Shown in pieces: positions 1-9,883 of a stretch of DNA of 64,000 nt. Source of the stretch: Petrosia ficiformis. Its lineage: Eukaryota; Porifera; Demospongiae; Haplosclerida; Petrosiidae. Under the pieces are notes generated by a model that did no database searches, was not told where the DNA came from, and saw only the letters and a list, made by a program, of their open reading frames with translations. The position numbers and the translations under genes were made by a program. The DNA lies in NCBI GenBank assembly GCA_947044365.1, contig OX345638.1, positions 7,015,201 to 7,079,200 of the forward strand, in the 5' to 3' direction. Every line of letters starts with the position of its first letter. Position 1 is the stretch's first letter.

Positions 1-413
1 GATATTATTCATACCAAATGATTTACTGCTAACAACAAAAGACATGCTATTTTGTAAAGTCAGTATTAGGAAATCCAAAATTATCTTCATAGGTTATACG
101 GTAAATTTAAATCCAACCTTTTTTTTTAAACGATCACCAAATAATTGTATATAATATCATATTAGAACAGATACATAGTATGGTTTTGAGGTGTGTATTA
201 GCAATATCAGACCTGAACCATAAGATACTAAATATTACTCCAGATAACAGACTAACCTACCTAATTTACTGGATTTACATATAAAATGGCTAAAAATATT
301 TGTCCAGTTAAAATGTAAACTTTGTAAAGAGAGGTACATGTACATGTGTAAGCAAAAATAAATATTAAATACATGATTCATAAATCACTAATCACAATAG
401 AAAATATTTTCAC
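1..413. other. Non-coding left edge, intron-like
   Basis: I see no exon here. From about position 95 the sequence aligns with 41,655-41,800, so the older paralogy between the two copies starts there. The stretch would be the intron after the exon ending at 414 of the RING1 gene of copy 1, whose next exon (expected to be Roc-COR by comparison with copy 2) lies outside the window. Confidence 0.5.
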
Positions 414-847
414 CTTGTTCTTCTTCTGATATATCTTCCGTAGGCTTGACTTTCAGTGGCTCTGGTTGTCTGGACTGCAAGAAATAGTATATAATTATTA
501 CATTCTTCTTAATTATTAGTATGAGCATTATTATTATTACTACTATTAATGTAAGTTTATCTGGTGAAAAATTATAATTACTTTTGTTTTTATAAAAAAT
601 ACTTTGTATTTACAATAAATCATAACGATAATATGAAAAACCCATAATAACTGTTTTCATATTCTTTTACTGGATTTAGTGTAATACGCAAAATTTTCAA
701 CCTAACTACAAGATACTTAATCCTTTCACAGTTGAATTATTAACTGACAATGAGGATGTAAATAACCATACGTTATGTTATTGTTAATATAACATACCAT
801 AGTTGTTTGTAAAGTATCGTGCAGTGTTTTGTTACCGACGTTTTCAT
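414..847 (-). CDS. Two linker exons of the RING1-Roco gene, copy 1
   Basis: Two short minus-strand exons, 847-798 and 474-414. The first has acceptor TTTACAG and donor ATG|GTATGT; it enters in phase 1, leaves in phase 0 and reads ENVGNKTLHDTLQTTM. The second has acceptor TTGCAG and donor CAAG|GTGAAA, enters in phase 0 and leaves in phase 1, reading SRQPEPLKVKPTEDISEEEQ. Both recur at 43,844-43,795 and 43,202-43,142 with the same lengths, phases and splice sites but about ten percent base change, which supports real exons. The phases fit the RING exon ending at 4306. The linker is acidic and low in complexity, with no known domain. In copy 1 the following Roc-COR exon would lie left of the window. 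Exon borders are inferred from splice motifs and paralogue comparison, not transcripts. Confidence 0.62.
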
Positions 848-971
848 CTGTAAATAAATGATAATGGATAGGTAGCACGAGTCTTTAGATTTGAACAAAT
901 TACATACAAATGCATTTTTATGAAAAGACAATTATATCTACAAGGCAGTGCTGCATACAGAAAATGAAGCT

Positions 972-993
972 GGGGGGGGGGGGGGGGGGGGGG
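972..993. repeat. Poly-G tract
   Basis: An uninterrupted run of about 22 G. With the poly-C run at 1337-1358 it marks the diverged part of copy 1; neither run is present in copy 2. Tract length is prone to sequencing error. Confidence 0.9.
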
Positions 994-1336
994 CAATATG
1001 AGACTTTAGAGAACGTAGGGCGGGCAACGATGTTACCATGTGCCGTAAACACATATTGGTGTGACATTTTGGGAAACACTTGTGTATTTTTCTGTAACAG
1101 TTGAAATTTTGGCCATGCATTTCCAGATTAACTACTCTAGAGTCATTCTGTATGACGAAAACTACAGCAATGTCAGCACACAGTTCAGCATTGCACTATT
1201 TAACAATTAGACTACATGTATACAGATATAACATGAAAAAATCTCACATGTACAATGTAACATGTAGTATTTACTTTTACGTCACACTCATGAAAGTCTA
1301 GGGGGGGGGCAGGAGATCCCCTTGAGGGGGCAAATG

Positions 1337-1358
1337 CCCCCCCCCCCCCCCCCCCCCC
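1337..1358. repeat. Poly-C tract
   Basis: An uninterrupted run of about 22 C, absent from the matching part of copy 2. A shorter poly-C tract lies near 7821-7838 and near 47,739-47,753, shared by both copies but different in length. Confidence 0.9.
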
Positions 1359-1538
1359 AGCCTCTCTAAATGCAGCCCTGAAAACCCAGTATATACACAT
1401 GTGTATCATGATTAAAATATCTAGCAGCATCTCTGTGTGTCAGTGAAGATATTCATGAAGTTTAAAATTCATGTCTGACAGAAACTGACACAATTTTCAG
1501 TATTCACTTGAAAACGTAGCTTCTGTTGTTCTGTTGTA

Positions 1539-3108
1539 CAGTGGCGCTCAAAAGAATTCGGACACCCACGCAGAAATAATTAATAACTAATTATTAGATC
1601 TATAAAGTTGTAAGGTTTCACAGAGTCACCACAAAATCACGTGTGCTACCATTGAGAAAATATTGCTGGATTGTTAGGTAAGTGCTACAGAGATACAGAA
1701 ATATAAATTTACCATAGATGGATGCCTAAATATTATTAATTCTGGTTATTAGACTGGAGTGTTATTTATAATAATAATTGTTGTTATAGTGTGTGTGAGA
1801 CTTGTAGCTAGCTATGAAGGAAAAGAATATGTGATGTATATAAAATGTATAATAATTTATTATAGTTAAATAGGTATAAATTCTCTAGTATTTTGTATGA
1901 CACCCCTTTGCTTTTATCACTTCAGTAACTCTTCTTGGCATTGAACAAACAAGGTTCTCTATAACTGCTGATGGAATGACATCCCAAACACTCTTCAGGT
2001 TTTTCCAAAGATCTTCTTTTGTGGTTGATGGTAATTTATCTACTTGACGCTCAATGTAGTCCCATAAGTTCTCGATTGGGTTCAAATCAGGTGATTGAGG
2101 AGGCCATGCTGTAACTTCAATATCTTGTTCACTTAACCACTCTGATACAATATTGGCTCGATGACATGGAGCATTGTCATGCATAAAAATGAAGTCCAAC
2201 CCTCGAGCAGCCCAAGCTGATGGAATCATACCATCTTCTAAAACTTGTAGATATCGGTGTGCATTCATTGTTGTGTCAACCCTCAAAAGCATACCTGTTT
2301 GATCTCCACAAATACAACCCCATACCATTACACTACCTCCACCATGTTTTACCGTACCTACTACACAATCCTCATTAAACTCTTCTGATTTTCTTCTTCT
2401 AATATATGTTCTTCCATCACTCTTAAAAATGTTGAATTTGGACTCATCTGACCATACTACTCTCTTCCACATATCATCAGTCCACTGTGCATGAGCCTTA
2501 GCCCACTCTAAACGAGTAATTTTGTGGCGTGGCAGAAGTAAGGGCTTCCTCCTGGCAATTCTTCCATTTAACCCTGCTGTAATCAGCCTGCGCTTAACTG
2601 TTGATGTTGATGCAACAACACCTGTCTCATTTCTCCATATATTTTTTAAGATTGGTGATGTGAGCCACCCGGCTGTCTCGAAGAGAATTCAATACTAATT
2701 TCCTGTCCTGTCTAGAACTAGATAGTTTAGGACGGCCTGGTCTTTTTTTATTTTCACATGTGCCAGTATTTTTATATGTTTTAATAATATCATTTACTGT
2801 ACTCTTTGCAACTTTCAATATTTTTGATATCTCCCTTATTGATTTATTTGATTGACTCAATCCAATAATTCTACCTTTGGTAAATTCAGATGTAGGTTTT
2901 CCTCTTGGCATTATTCTGGGAACTTCAGACTTCAAAGAGTGTTTTCAATAGCTCTTGTGTAAACAATAAAGCAATGTGGTTAGTTTGAATGCAATAAAGC
3001 AGCTGTACATTTTTGATTAGTATATGTTTTTTAGCGCTTTAGATTTGTGGTTTACCATTAATTGCAATGTAAATTATGGGGGTGTCCGAACTGTTTTGAG
3101 CGCCACGG
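1539..3108 (-). mobile_element. Tc1/mariner transposon, about 1.57 kb
   Basis: The ends are inverted repeats: CAGTGGCGCTCAAAA at 1539 and, read on the minus strand, CCGTGGCGCTCAAAA ending at 3108, both followed by a shared TTCGGACACCC block. A TA dinucleotide flanks each end (1537-1538 and 3109-3110), the target duplication expected for the superfamily. The inside encodes a broken Tc1 transposase on the minus strand. The element is absent from copy 2, where the surrounding region is rearranged, so it either inserted after the older duplication or was lost there. Confidence 0.95.
1885..2935 (-). pseudogene. Tc1-family DDE transposase, interrupted
   Basis: This is a cut-and-paste DNA transposase in two open pieces. 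The N-terminal piece (2935-2627, start about 2908 at MPRGKPTSEF) carries the paired-like helix-turn-helix region and a GRPKLSSSR basic linker typical of Tc1 proteins. The C-terminal piece (2472-1885) carries the catalytic domain: first Asp in VWSDESKF, second Asp in FMHDNAPCH, and Glu in NPIENLWDY with 34 residues between the last two, the DD34E signature of Tc1. The two pieces are separated at 2473-2626 by a stop or frameshift, although the sequence there still resembles transposase, so the copy looks recently inactivated. All three catalytic residues are still visible. It sits within the inverted repeats of the 1539-3108 element. Confidence 0.92.
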
Positions 3109-3139
3109 TATATTTACAGAATATGTATAGAATATGTAT

Positions 3140-3800
3140 GTAAAATGATTGATTGCTTTCCCATGGGTTCAAACTATACATGTATATTTATATTCTTGCA
3201 TCACCTACGTGAAGCAAGTATGCATTGTATACATAGTTAAGGAAGTTGCCTCATTCTGGTGGGCTCTATCAATTAATGGCACGGCATGTAATAGAATGCG
3301 TGCTCGAGCTCTACACAGTACTGACCAGCAAGAAGAAAGAAAGCTGCTTGGAGCTTACATAGAAACTGAAACTAATAGCTAGCTATTCGACCTAAAAAAT
3401 AATCCTAAAGTTCTACAAGATCCTTTAACCCTTAGAGCACTGAGCCTGTATTTCAAAATTCTTCCCATTTCCAACACTGGCGACTCTATTGCATATAATG
3501 TGGCCATCGTTCACTTTCTCTACCGAAAAACCATCAACTTTTTTTGCCACATTCAGCAGCTTGTGCCTGACGCCAATTACAAGCATTTGGACAGCTTCAT
3601 GTAGCTAGGAACAGACGGCGAACCACGTAGGGGTGAAATGTCACATATATGTGACATCAGTGCTCTAAGGGTTAAAAGGTAAGGAGAGTAGATCTAGATA
3701 TCATAATAATAACTGCAATAGGTTGTTGTGTATCTGGCATGATAAAGTCAGCCATGATTACTGAATGCTGGACACCACAAAGCAATCATAGGATACCTTT
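3140..3800. repeat. Dispersed repeat family 'CATAGGGATA', with nested MITE
   Basis: This block matches, in either orientation, segments near 13,020-13,395, 17,595-18,380, 20,270-20,350 and 30,060-30,380 (and copy 2). Shared landmarks are a terminal ATCCCTATGATTGC-like sequence, GGAAGTT next to a TATACAACGCATAC-like stretch, and a CTGGACACCACAAAGC stretch. It is probably an old non-autonomous transposon family. A piggyBac-like MITE is inserted in it. The corresponding copy-2 block is 44,276-44,940. Confidence 0.6.
3429..3671. mobile_element. piggyBac-like MITE, 243 bp, copy 1
   Basis: The element starts CCCTTAGAGCACTGA and ends TCAGTGCTCTAAGGG, perfect inverted repeats, and is flanked on both sides by TTAA (3425-3428 and 3672-3675). 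TTAA duplication with CCCT/AGGG ends is the hallmark of piggyBac elements. There is no coding capacity. A small internal palindrome, GTCACATATATGTGAC, lies near the right end. The same element sits in copy 2 at 44,558-44,800, so it predates the recent duplication. Confidence 0.9.
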
Positions 3801-4305
3801 TTCTTTATATATCTTGTTTCTAGTGTTATGAATAACCTCCTGAAAAAAATACTGTTTACTGTTCTATTTTTGCGATATGAACAGGGTTGTTGTATCTTCA
3901 TCTACCATTCAAAATGCATAATACCAAACAAATGACTGTAACTTTATGTACAAAATAGCTGAATAACGAACATTAAAGTATCAATGCAGGGATGGATCCA
4001 GAATGGAATTATGGGGTGTGGGTTGAAAGTAAATGGCAGTATATAGAACTTGAGGGAAACAGAAAGGTATTTAAAACTACTGGTCTAGGGACGGAAAACA
4101 AGAATTACATTATAAGTTATTTTCTTGTTTAAGTACTTACTACTACCTGTATAGCAGGAATGGCCAAAAAAGGGGGTAGGGCTATAGCTAAATCCACCTC
4201 TGCAATGACTATAGAGACTCATCGAAAAAAAAAGTGAAAGGGTTTACAACATGCCTTCATTATAAGGTCAACTTGCTGTCACCATTAACATCTTGCATTT
4301 CATAC

Positions 4306-4646
4306 CTTTTTCCGGTGTGGCTTGAAGTTCTAAAATGTTGTTAATATGAAATGCTGTAGGAAGGCCAACTACTCCACTGTCAGGAAGTTGTGTAATACAG
4401 CGACATGAAGGACACATTACAACATATCTGTCCTGCTGTGTTAATGATAACATAAATATCTTTAGCAGTGTAGCTATAGTAATCACATACCTCTAGTTCT
4501 TGTGGTAATTGTTCAATACAAGTTGTACAAAATGAATGATGACAAATTAGCACTTCTGGATTAGTATATCTCTGCAAACAGACACCGCAGGTTATATTCT
4601 CTTCCAATTTCTGATTGAATCCAGTAATAGGAGTTTGTTCAGCCAT
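4306..4646 (-). CDS. RING1: TRIM-like RING finger exons A and B, copy 1
   Basis: This encodes an N-terminal C3HC4 RING finger, the E2-binding fold of ubiquitin ligases. Exon A (4646-4491, 52 codons from ATG) gives MAEQTPITGFNQ, then Cys20, Cys23, Cys35, His37, Cys40 and Cys43 (CGVC, then CHHSFCTTC). After a 58 bp GT-AG intron, exon B (4432-4306) supplies the last pair, Cys59 and Cys62 (CPSC), and LPTAFHINNILEL, the stretch that follows the RING in TRIM proteins. All eight zinc ligands are present. The start is chosen because homologues RING2 and RING3 start at the same place. The exon B donor AAAAG|GTATG is in phase 1 and fits the linker exon at 847. The kinase exon 1a starts 634 bp away head-to-head. 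One base differs from copy 2 in exon A. A TRIM-type gene without Roc-COR is the alternative reading. Confidence 0.85.
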
Positions 4647-5279
4647 CACTCCAGGTGTGTACACCCTTTGGCTTAGTATCGAGTAGTATTGGTATCGAAT
4701 GAATGCATTAACGAGTAATCGATACCAAACCACGCCCTTAATTTAATTATGTGCGGTTAATAAACTTTAATAACATTTGATTATAATTAATTTTTTTGAA
4801 GTCCTCAGGCCAGTGTAGAGAACTGCGCATGCTCAGTAACACGTGGCAGTGGCCACGTGTTACTGAACATGCGCAATTTTCCAGTACTCGATACTATCGA
4901 TACTCAATCCCAAACTACTTGGTATCGTATCGAAATGGAAATTTCTGGTATCGCCCATCACTACAAAGTATTAAGTGGCAATATGCAGCGCCCGCACGCG
5001 CGCAGTGCTGTAGACACCACGCCCTCAAAATTATTTCCTTAAAAGATACGGTACCGGTACGTTGACACTTGTGACATGACAATGTGATCATGGACTATGT
5101 ATCAATGGCTGTTTATAAACAAGAAGCGTTCCTCTCGAACTAAAGACAGGGAGCCAAAGGAGTCCAGATATCTGTAAGATCTTCTTGAGTAGCAAAGATT
5201 TCTTGGGGTGTGTTTATAGCCTCCTCTGTGTTTGGGGTGGTCTTTTTTGTGTCACTTTCAAGAGCCATTTGAAAAAATA
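4647..5279. promoter_or_regulatory. Shared divergent promoter interval, RING1 and kinase exon 1a (copy 1)
   Basis: The 633 bp between two divergent start codons must hold both promoters if both genes are expressed. The half next to the kinase (about 5090-5280) is repeated near 16,640-16,843, also head-to-head with a RING gene. The half near RING1 holds a repeat with many GTATCGATAC-like words (probably an inserted MITE) and an E-box/NRF1-like palindrome. No TATA box is evident. Transcription starts are not visible from sequence. Confidence 0.5.
4824..4875. promoter_or_regulatory. Palindrome with E-boxes and NRF1-like sites
   Basis: Arms of 24 bp with one mismatch (TGCGCATGCTCAG...CACGTGGC and its complement) surround the loop AGTG. 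Each arm contains a CACGTG E-box and a GCGCA NRF1-type half site. The palindrome is conserved in copy 2 at 45,948-45,999. Function as a control element is inference; it could simply be the centre of a fold-back repeat. Confidence 0.55.
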
Positions 5280-5309
5280 ATGGATTCTATTGATTTGTCA
5301 AAACTTAGG
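5280..5309 (+). CDS. TNIK-like: GCK-IV kinase first coding exon, alternative 1a (copy 1)
   Basis: ATG to AGG gives MDSIDLSKLR and then the donor GTGAGT in phase 0. The TNIK/MINK1/MAP4K4 kinases begin with a very similar acidic EIDLSALR-type stretch directly before the kinase domain, and the next exon (23,219) joins in frame with [11 protein letters not shown]. An identical coding exon with a related upstream region lies at 16,844, so the gene has two candidate promoters in this copy. The exon is 18 kb upstream of exon 2, and RING2 and RING3 lie in that intron on the other strand. Confidence 0.85.
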
Positions 5310-5940
5310 GTGAGTTCATAATACTATGTTAAACTAGAATGTATGTAATTATAAATAGTAATACACTATAATGAGATGTTTTGAGTTATCGAATAATAAT
5401 ATGATCATAATTAACCTCTAAACACTCATTGTTTTGCTATTTTCTACAAAATATGTACTAAATTTGTATTTAAATTCGTAGCTTCTCTTCTGGATGCCAA
5501 ATTTAGTATAAAAATAAAATAAAATTTTAAAAATTTAGTATAATATTATGTTATCTGTTTATGGAAGAATTTGGAACCATTCTTAAAAATCTGAGCAGCT
5601 ACCATTCTAATAGACCACACCCACTAATTAAAATATAGAACTTATAATTATGTCAACACATACGAAAATTGAACATTTAAGTAAGTATTTTTCAATCAAG
5701 TGTTCACTATTTGGGTGTTTTGTACAGGAATCCAATGAAATCCACCATCTTAGAACCTGACTTGTCATTGCTATTCATAAATACCAAATTTCTGTACAAA
5801 ACAATTAACTACACTATATATATAGCAACTGTTTATACCAGGGCTAAAATGAAGCTTTTTTTGGCATTTCAATATTCACTTTGCTAAAAAATGAATATTC
5901 AAATTCAGCTTGGTCACGTGGTTTTAGATAAAATATTAAT

Positions 5941-7147
5941 AGACCGTTTCATTTAAGAGAGCAAGTTATGCAATTATTATAAATGAACCCTTACGTCACT
6001 TCCGGGGTACGTTTCTGCGCCATCTTGTTTCCGTTTTGCATTGAAGTCAATGTAAATATAGCCTACATTCTTGCAGTTATAATTTAGTAGTAAAACCGAA
6101 TATCTTAATAAAACGAACGTCAGTGAAAATTTCATCTTTGAACTATAGAACAGTGATAGTCTGGTGTAAAAACCTTTTTTTGTGTGCGAGATATTCGCCT
6201 GCAAAAATTAATTGTTATTTTAGTGAGGTGAGTAAGCAAAATGTAGACATAAACATGTATATAATACAATGCATATTAGAGTATACTGGACTAGTTAGCA
6301 AGCAAAATAACACACACATGCACACAATATATATTATTATATAAATAATTATATTATTATTAAAGTGTAAAGATGCCAAGTTCATGTATAGTTTGTGGAA
6401 AAACTAAAGGACAGTCCATTTCAATGCATCACTTTCTAACTGATCCAAGTAAAGTGGCTGAGGGCATTGAATTTGAATGAAGGTCTCTTATTGTAAATGA
6501 AGGTGTTTCTAGCAGCTGTTCTCGCAGTTAGACCTCCACCAAGTGACACTACAGATGAATCTGATAGGATGTCCGAGGTATTATCAGTGTCTATTGGAGA
6601 ACCTCTTATAGTCTTATTTCTATAGTATACATGATTTGCTAGATGAGGAGAACTAAAAAAGATTACACATTAAAAATTAAGTTGTAAAATTTAATAAAAT
6701 AATATTTATATATAATTATCGTAATATAGTATGATTATATATACTATATATGTGTATTTATACTTGATACATAATTATAGTAATTATAAATACATGTAAA
6801 CACTAAACAGCTAACTTTTCAATCAGTTTGGGCTTCTTTCATGAAGTTGGTACTTGAATGCTTGGTCACCTCACTAAAATAACAATTAATTTTTGCAGGA
6901 AAATATCTCTCACAAAAAAAAAGTTTTTTACACCAGACTATCAAGTTCAAAGATGAAATTTTCACTGATGTTCGTTTTATTAGGATATTCGGTTTTACTA
7001 CTAAATTATAACTGCAAGAATGTAGACTATATTTACATTGACTTCAATGCAAAACGGAAACAAGATGGCGCAGAAACGTACCCCGGAAGTGACGTGAGGG
7101 TTCATTTATAATAATTGCATAACTTGCTCTCTTAAATGAAACGGTCT
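5941..7147. mobile_element. 1.2 kb THAP-type transposon with about 285 bp inverted repeats
   Basis: Copy 2 has the precise empty site (around 47,066-47,076), so this insertion is unambiguous. The termini AGACCGTTTCATTTAAGAG and its complement begin inverted repeats of about 285 bp (5941-6232 and 6868-7147), with only small differences. The target duplication appears to be 2 bp (AT); a TTAA target is close by but not cleanly duplicated. The inside carries the start of a THAP-like reading frame. Kolobok or P-like families, which use THAP domains, are the best candidates; the family is not settled. Confidence 0.88.
6373..6480 (+). pseudogene. THAP-like DNA-binding domain fragment
   Basis: ATG opens a 35-codon frame starting MPSSCIVCGKTKG and continuing SMHHFLTDPSK before a TGA. 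The N-terminal M-P-x-x-C, a second Cys and H-x-F with a following D-P resemble the start of THAP zinc fingers used by P-like and Kolobok transposases and by their domesticated relatives. The rest of the domain and any transposase are absent, so the element is non-autonomous. The call rests on a short motif and could be wrong. Confidence 0.45.
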
Positions 7148-8065
7148 ATTATTAGTTCACCATTCACTGTAACTAACTACTATATACTGTATATTTATGA
7201 CACCAGCGTTATTAACACCTTGCCAACATAGGCAGAGCAGAGGTTACTGTATAATTATTAAGTTTCAAGCTAGCTTTGAAACTCATACAATGTTATACTC
7301 CTTTACCATTGTAAGGAGTCTGGTGGCTCAGATGGTAAGAGCAGAAACAAAACACATGTAACTTTTAAGGAAATTAAATGGTAGCAGAAGAGGTTTCTTG
7401 GCTTGTAGATCACAGAACGTATAATATAAGCACAGGGGCTTTACATAGGATAAACCTTACGTCTAATACATGTAGTTTGCCTAGTACTGGCCATGTACCT
7501 TCAGGCATCTGTACCATCAACAGCTGTTAACAAGGGCGAATTCAGGATTCTAGATTATGGTGGTATAATTTCCCTGGTTGTAGTGGGTCTGGAGGCATGC
7601 CCCCACAGGAAAATTTTGATTTGGACCCAAAAAATGGCAATCTGGGAGTTATCATAGTCATACCAGCTCTTTAACTACATATATAAATTACTTATACATT
7701 TTTAAAATACTACTTGATACTATGTATAAATGAATACCTTTCTTGCCAAAACTGGAAGTAAGCCATCAAACAGTCATTACCATGTTGGTATGTGTAATTT
7801 AGGGAGGGTGCTGACTCTGAAACCCCCCCCCCCCCCCCAAATTAAATCCTGCACTGGTTAAAATAACCAATACCTGATAGTGCCCGATTACCTATCTAAT
7901 TATCACTGTGCCACTGGGATTCAGTTGATAAATGGGTGTGGTTCGTATACACAGAACAAGAAAATTGGTTATCCATACAAGAGTCACTAACAATATTGTA
8001 CTGTTATTAATAATTAACCTTCTTTGTTATTACATGTATAAAGATGTTTAAAATCTTTATTATAG
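7148..8065. other. Intergenic or intronic interval without a recognised gene
   Basis: No exon is recognised. It contains a poly-C tract (about 7821-7838) and unremarkable AT-rich sequence conserved at 47,067-47,972 in copy 2. Confidence 0.5.
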
Positions 8066-8193
8066 ATGTGAGAAGGGTTCTCCAGAAATTTTATTTGCTC
8101 CTGTAACAATCTCCTAGGAATAAAAAGGAGACAGAAGTGGGTGTGACAACAAAAGAAATAAACAGATAAAAGATCTCTGGAGGATTACAACAG
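8066..8193 (+). pseudogene. Decayed paralogue of the plus-strand exon at 11,348
   Basis: It is bounded by TTATAG and CAG|GTATGAG and is clearly related to 11,348-11,464 (shared GTGAGAAG...GTTCTC, GAGACAGAAGTGGGTGTG and CTCTGGA words). In-frame stops show it is no longer coding. The copy-2 counterpart lies near 47,972-48,099. The product is unknown. Confidence 0.4.
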
Positions 8194-8477
8194 GTATGAG
8201 AATATTGTCATGTGACATACATGTACATGTATAGTATCAGTCATGTGACTTGTAGTATCAAATGTCTATAATATGCTGTGTATAGTTATTTATTTAAAGT
8301 TTTGTTGCTTTATCACATTAAAAAAAACCATACCCATTTTAATGTGCATGTGGGAAGCCAACAAACTGTCTGGAGTAAAATGTTGATCAGTTTTCCAGCC
8401 TTACCCAACCCAAAATATTTGAACATATTAAGAGCCTTAGTATACATGTAATTATTATTGTAAATGCACATGTTTAC

Positions 8478-8516
8478 CTTCCATTCCAGTATCCTCAGGT
8501 CTGTTGCCACTGTTGT
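8478..8516 (-). CDS. Candidate small linker exon of the RING2 gene (copy 1)
   Basis: A 39 bp exon candidate with acceptor TTTTATAG and donor GGAAG|GTAAAC, phase 1 in and out, reads NSGNRPEDTGME. Its position downstream of RING2 on the minus strand and its phase match the linker exons of RING1. It is conserved at 48,384-48,422. The RING2 gene seems broken upstream, so this may be a relic. Confidence 0.4.
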
Positions 8517-8787
8517 CTATAAAAGCATAATGTACATTGTAACACTAGTAATGTTGGGATGAGCCTAGCTAAGCATTCCCAACACCTGTATAAACACTTT
8601 ACAAGAAGGAAGCCAGAGATAAGTGTATACAATCATCAAAATGTGTGTTATCAGAAATTCATTAGTAACAGAGTATTATTATATACATGTATGCAAGTAG
8701 TTTGCATTTTAATGTGTATAGAATAAGTTATCCAACACAACATGATATACTTTGAAACCATTCATTTAAGATCTTAATTTTCATTTC

Positions 8788-8920
8788 TTTCTCCAGCAAT
8801 GCCCGTAGTTCAAAAATTGTTTGGACGTGCATTGCAATAGGAAGGTCAGCAACTCCAGTGTCAGGACTCAGGAAGTTGTGTTAAATGGTCACATTGAGGT
8901 CAGTGTATAACATATTGGTC
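8788..8920 (-). pseudogene. RING2 exon B, inactivated (copy 1)
   Basis: This matches exon B of RING1 (DQYVIH, PQC, LTQLPES, then DLPIAMHV and FELRA in another frame) but is dead in four ways. The acceptor CAG has become CAA. The first zinc-binding Cys codon is TGA. A frameshift follows the LPES residues. The donor GT has become AA. The same lesions are in copy 2 (48,694-48,826), so inactivation came before the recent duplication. Confidence 0.75.
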
Positions 8921-9327
8921 TTGTTGTGTAAAATAACAATACTGTTAATTATAATTTTGACCGTGGATGTGAAAATCGGTAAATAAGTATGTTGCCAAAG
9001 ACTTTCATTTAAAGCTTGTTACTCAGCCATTCTGTACAGGAAATTAACTGAATTCGGCATCTGAGTTGCCGTTCCAGGATTGCAGATTTCGTTGGCTAAC
9101 TTCACAAAATGTCTGAATAATGACCATTTAAATAATATGTTGTTTAACAAAATTGCCAATGAATGATTTTTAACACCCACCATGATAATTGGTGAGCCCC
9201 ACACTTATCAGGTAGCTGGAAAATTTGCACAGTATATAAAATTATATATATATACAATATATATATATATAATTATATAATTATATATATATAATGTTGG
9301 TACATTACGTATTCTGTAAATATCTTA

Positions 9328-9730
9328 ATGTTCAAATTTCTAAAGCAACATGCGTGTCACTGCATAAAAGCTATGGATGAAAAGAGGACAGAGCTAAACG
9401 AGCTGCAGAGACTAAAGCTAACAAATGAACTGTTGCATTTTGCTTTTCTTCGCACTAAAAGCTTGTTTTTACTCAGTGTCAAAAATTTGGTTATTCTAAC
9501 CACGTCTTCTCATGATTGCTAGTCTCACAAGCCAGACCCAACTCTAAAGCAGTGGGTCTGGCTTGCAGGACTAAATGATTGCAAGTACTACTATTATTTT
9601 AATCAGGAGCTTCAAACTTGTGTATCCAACTCACAAACATGTTCAACAACAGATGGATTACAAAAGATATTATAGTTTGACACTCCTTCGTGATTATGCA
9701 GACCAGTGTGTTAACTTATTAAAATACCTG
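9328..9730 (+). pseudogene. Unknown reading frame split by a 55 bp MITE (copy 1)
   Basis: A frame from ATG at 9328 (MFKFLKQHACHC...NELQRLKLTNELL) reaches a stop created by the MITE at 9520. Beyond the MITE the frame resumes (PTHKHVQQQMDY, SLTLLRDYADQCVNLLKYL), but copy 1 also has an extra base near 9595 that shifts it. Copy 2 keeps the frame apart from the MITE. I do not recognise the protein. The end overlaps the RING2 exon A donor on the other strand. Confidence 0.4.
9520..9574. mobile_element. 55 bp hAT-like mini-MITE (copy 1)
   Basis: The element is a near-perfect hairpin, TAGTCTCACAAGCCAGACCC paired with GGGTCTGGCTTGCAGGACTA, flanked by the 8 bp direct repeat ATGATTGC (9512-9519 and 9575-9582). 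Eight-base target duplication fits hAT. A relative with the TAGTCTCGCCAGGCCAG end lies near 29,988-30,048. The same insertion is in copy 2 at 49,419-49,473. Confidence 0.82.
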
Positions 9731-9883
9731 TAGTTCTTGCGGCAAACTTTCAATACAAGCTAAACAAAATGAGTGGTGACCAGTCAGGATCCTGGCATCT
9801 GTATATTTGTTCTGACAGACTCTGCAAGTTTGTTTCTGTTCAAATTTCGTACTAAGATCAACAGTAACATCTCTTTCAGCCAT
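9728..9883 (-). pseudogene. RING2 exon A, missing one zinc ligand (copy 1)
   Basis: This 52-codon exon has the same length and start as RING1 exon A (MAERDVTVDLSTKFEQ, CRVC, HHSFCLAC, ESLPQELQ) and a normal donor CAG|GTATTT. The third zinc ligand (Cys35 in RING1) is Gly in ARILTGHHSFC. The exon itself is open, but exon B is destroyed, so a working RING is unlikely. An upstream ATG at 9916 in the same frame is not conserved in RING1 or RING3, so I place the start at 9883. Two bases differ from copy 2. Confidence 0.72.

Noticed and set aside
910..1430. Frames containing poly-Gly or poly-Pro runs
   Set aside because: They arise from the G and C homopolymer tracts and show no conservation in copy 2.
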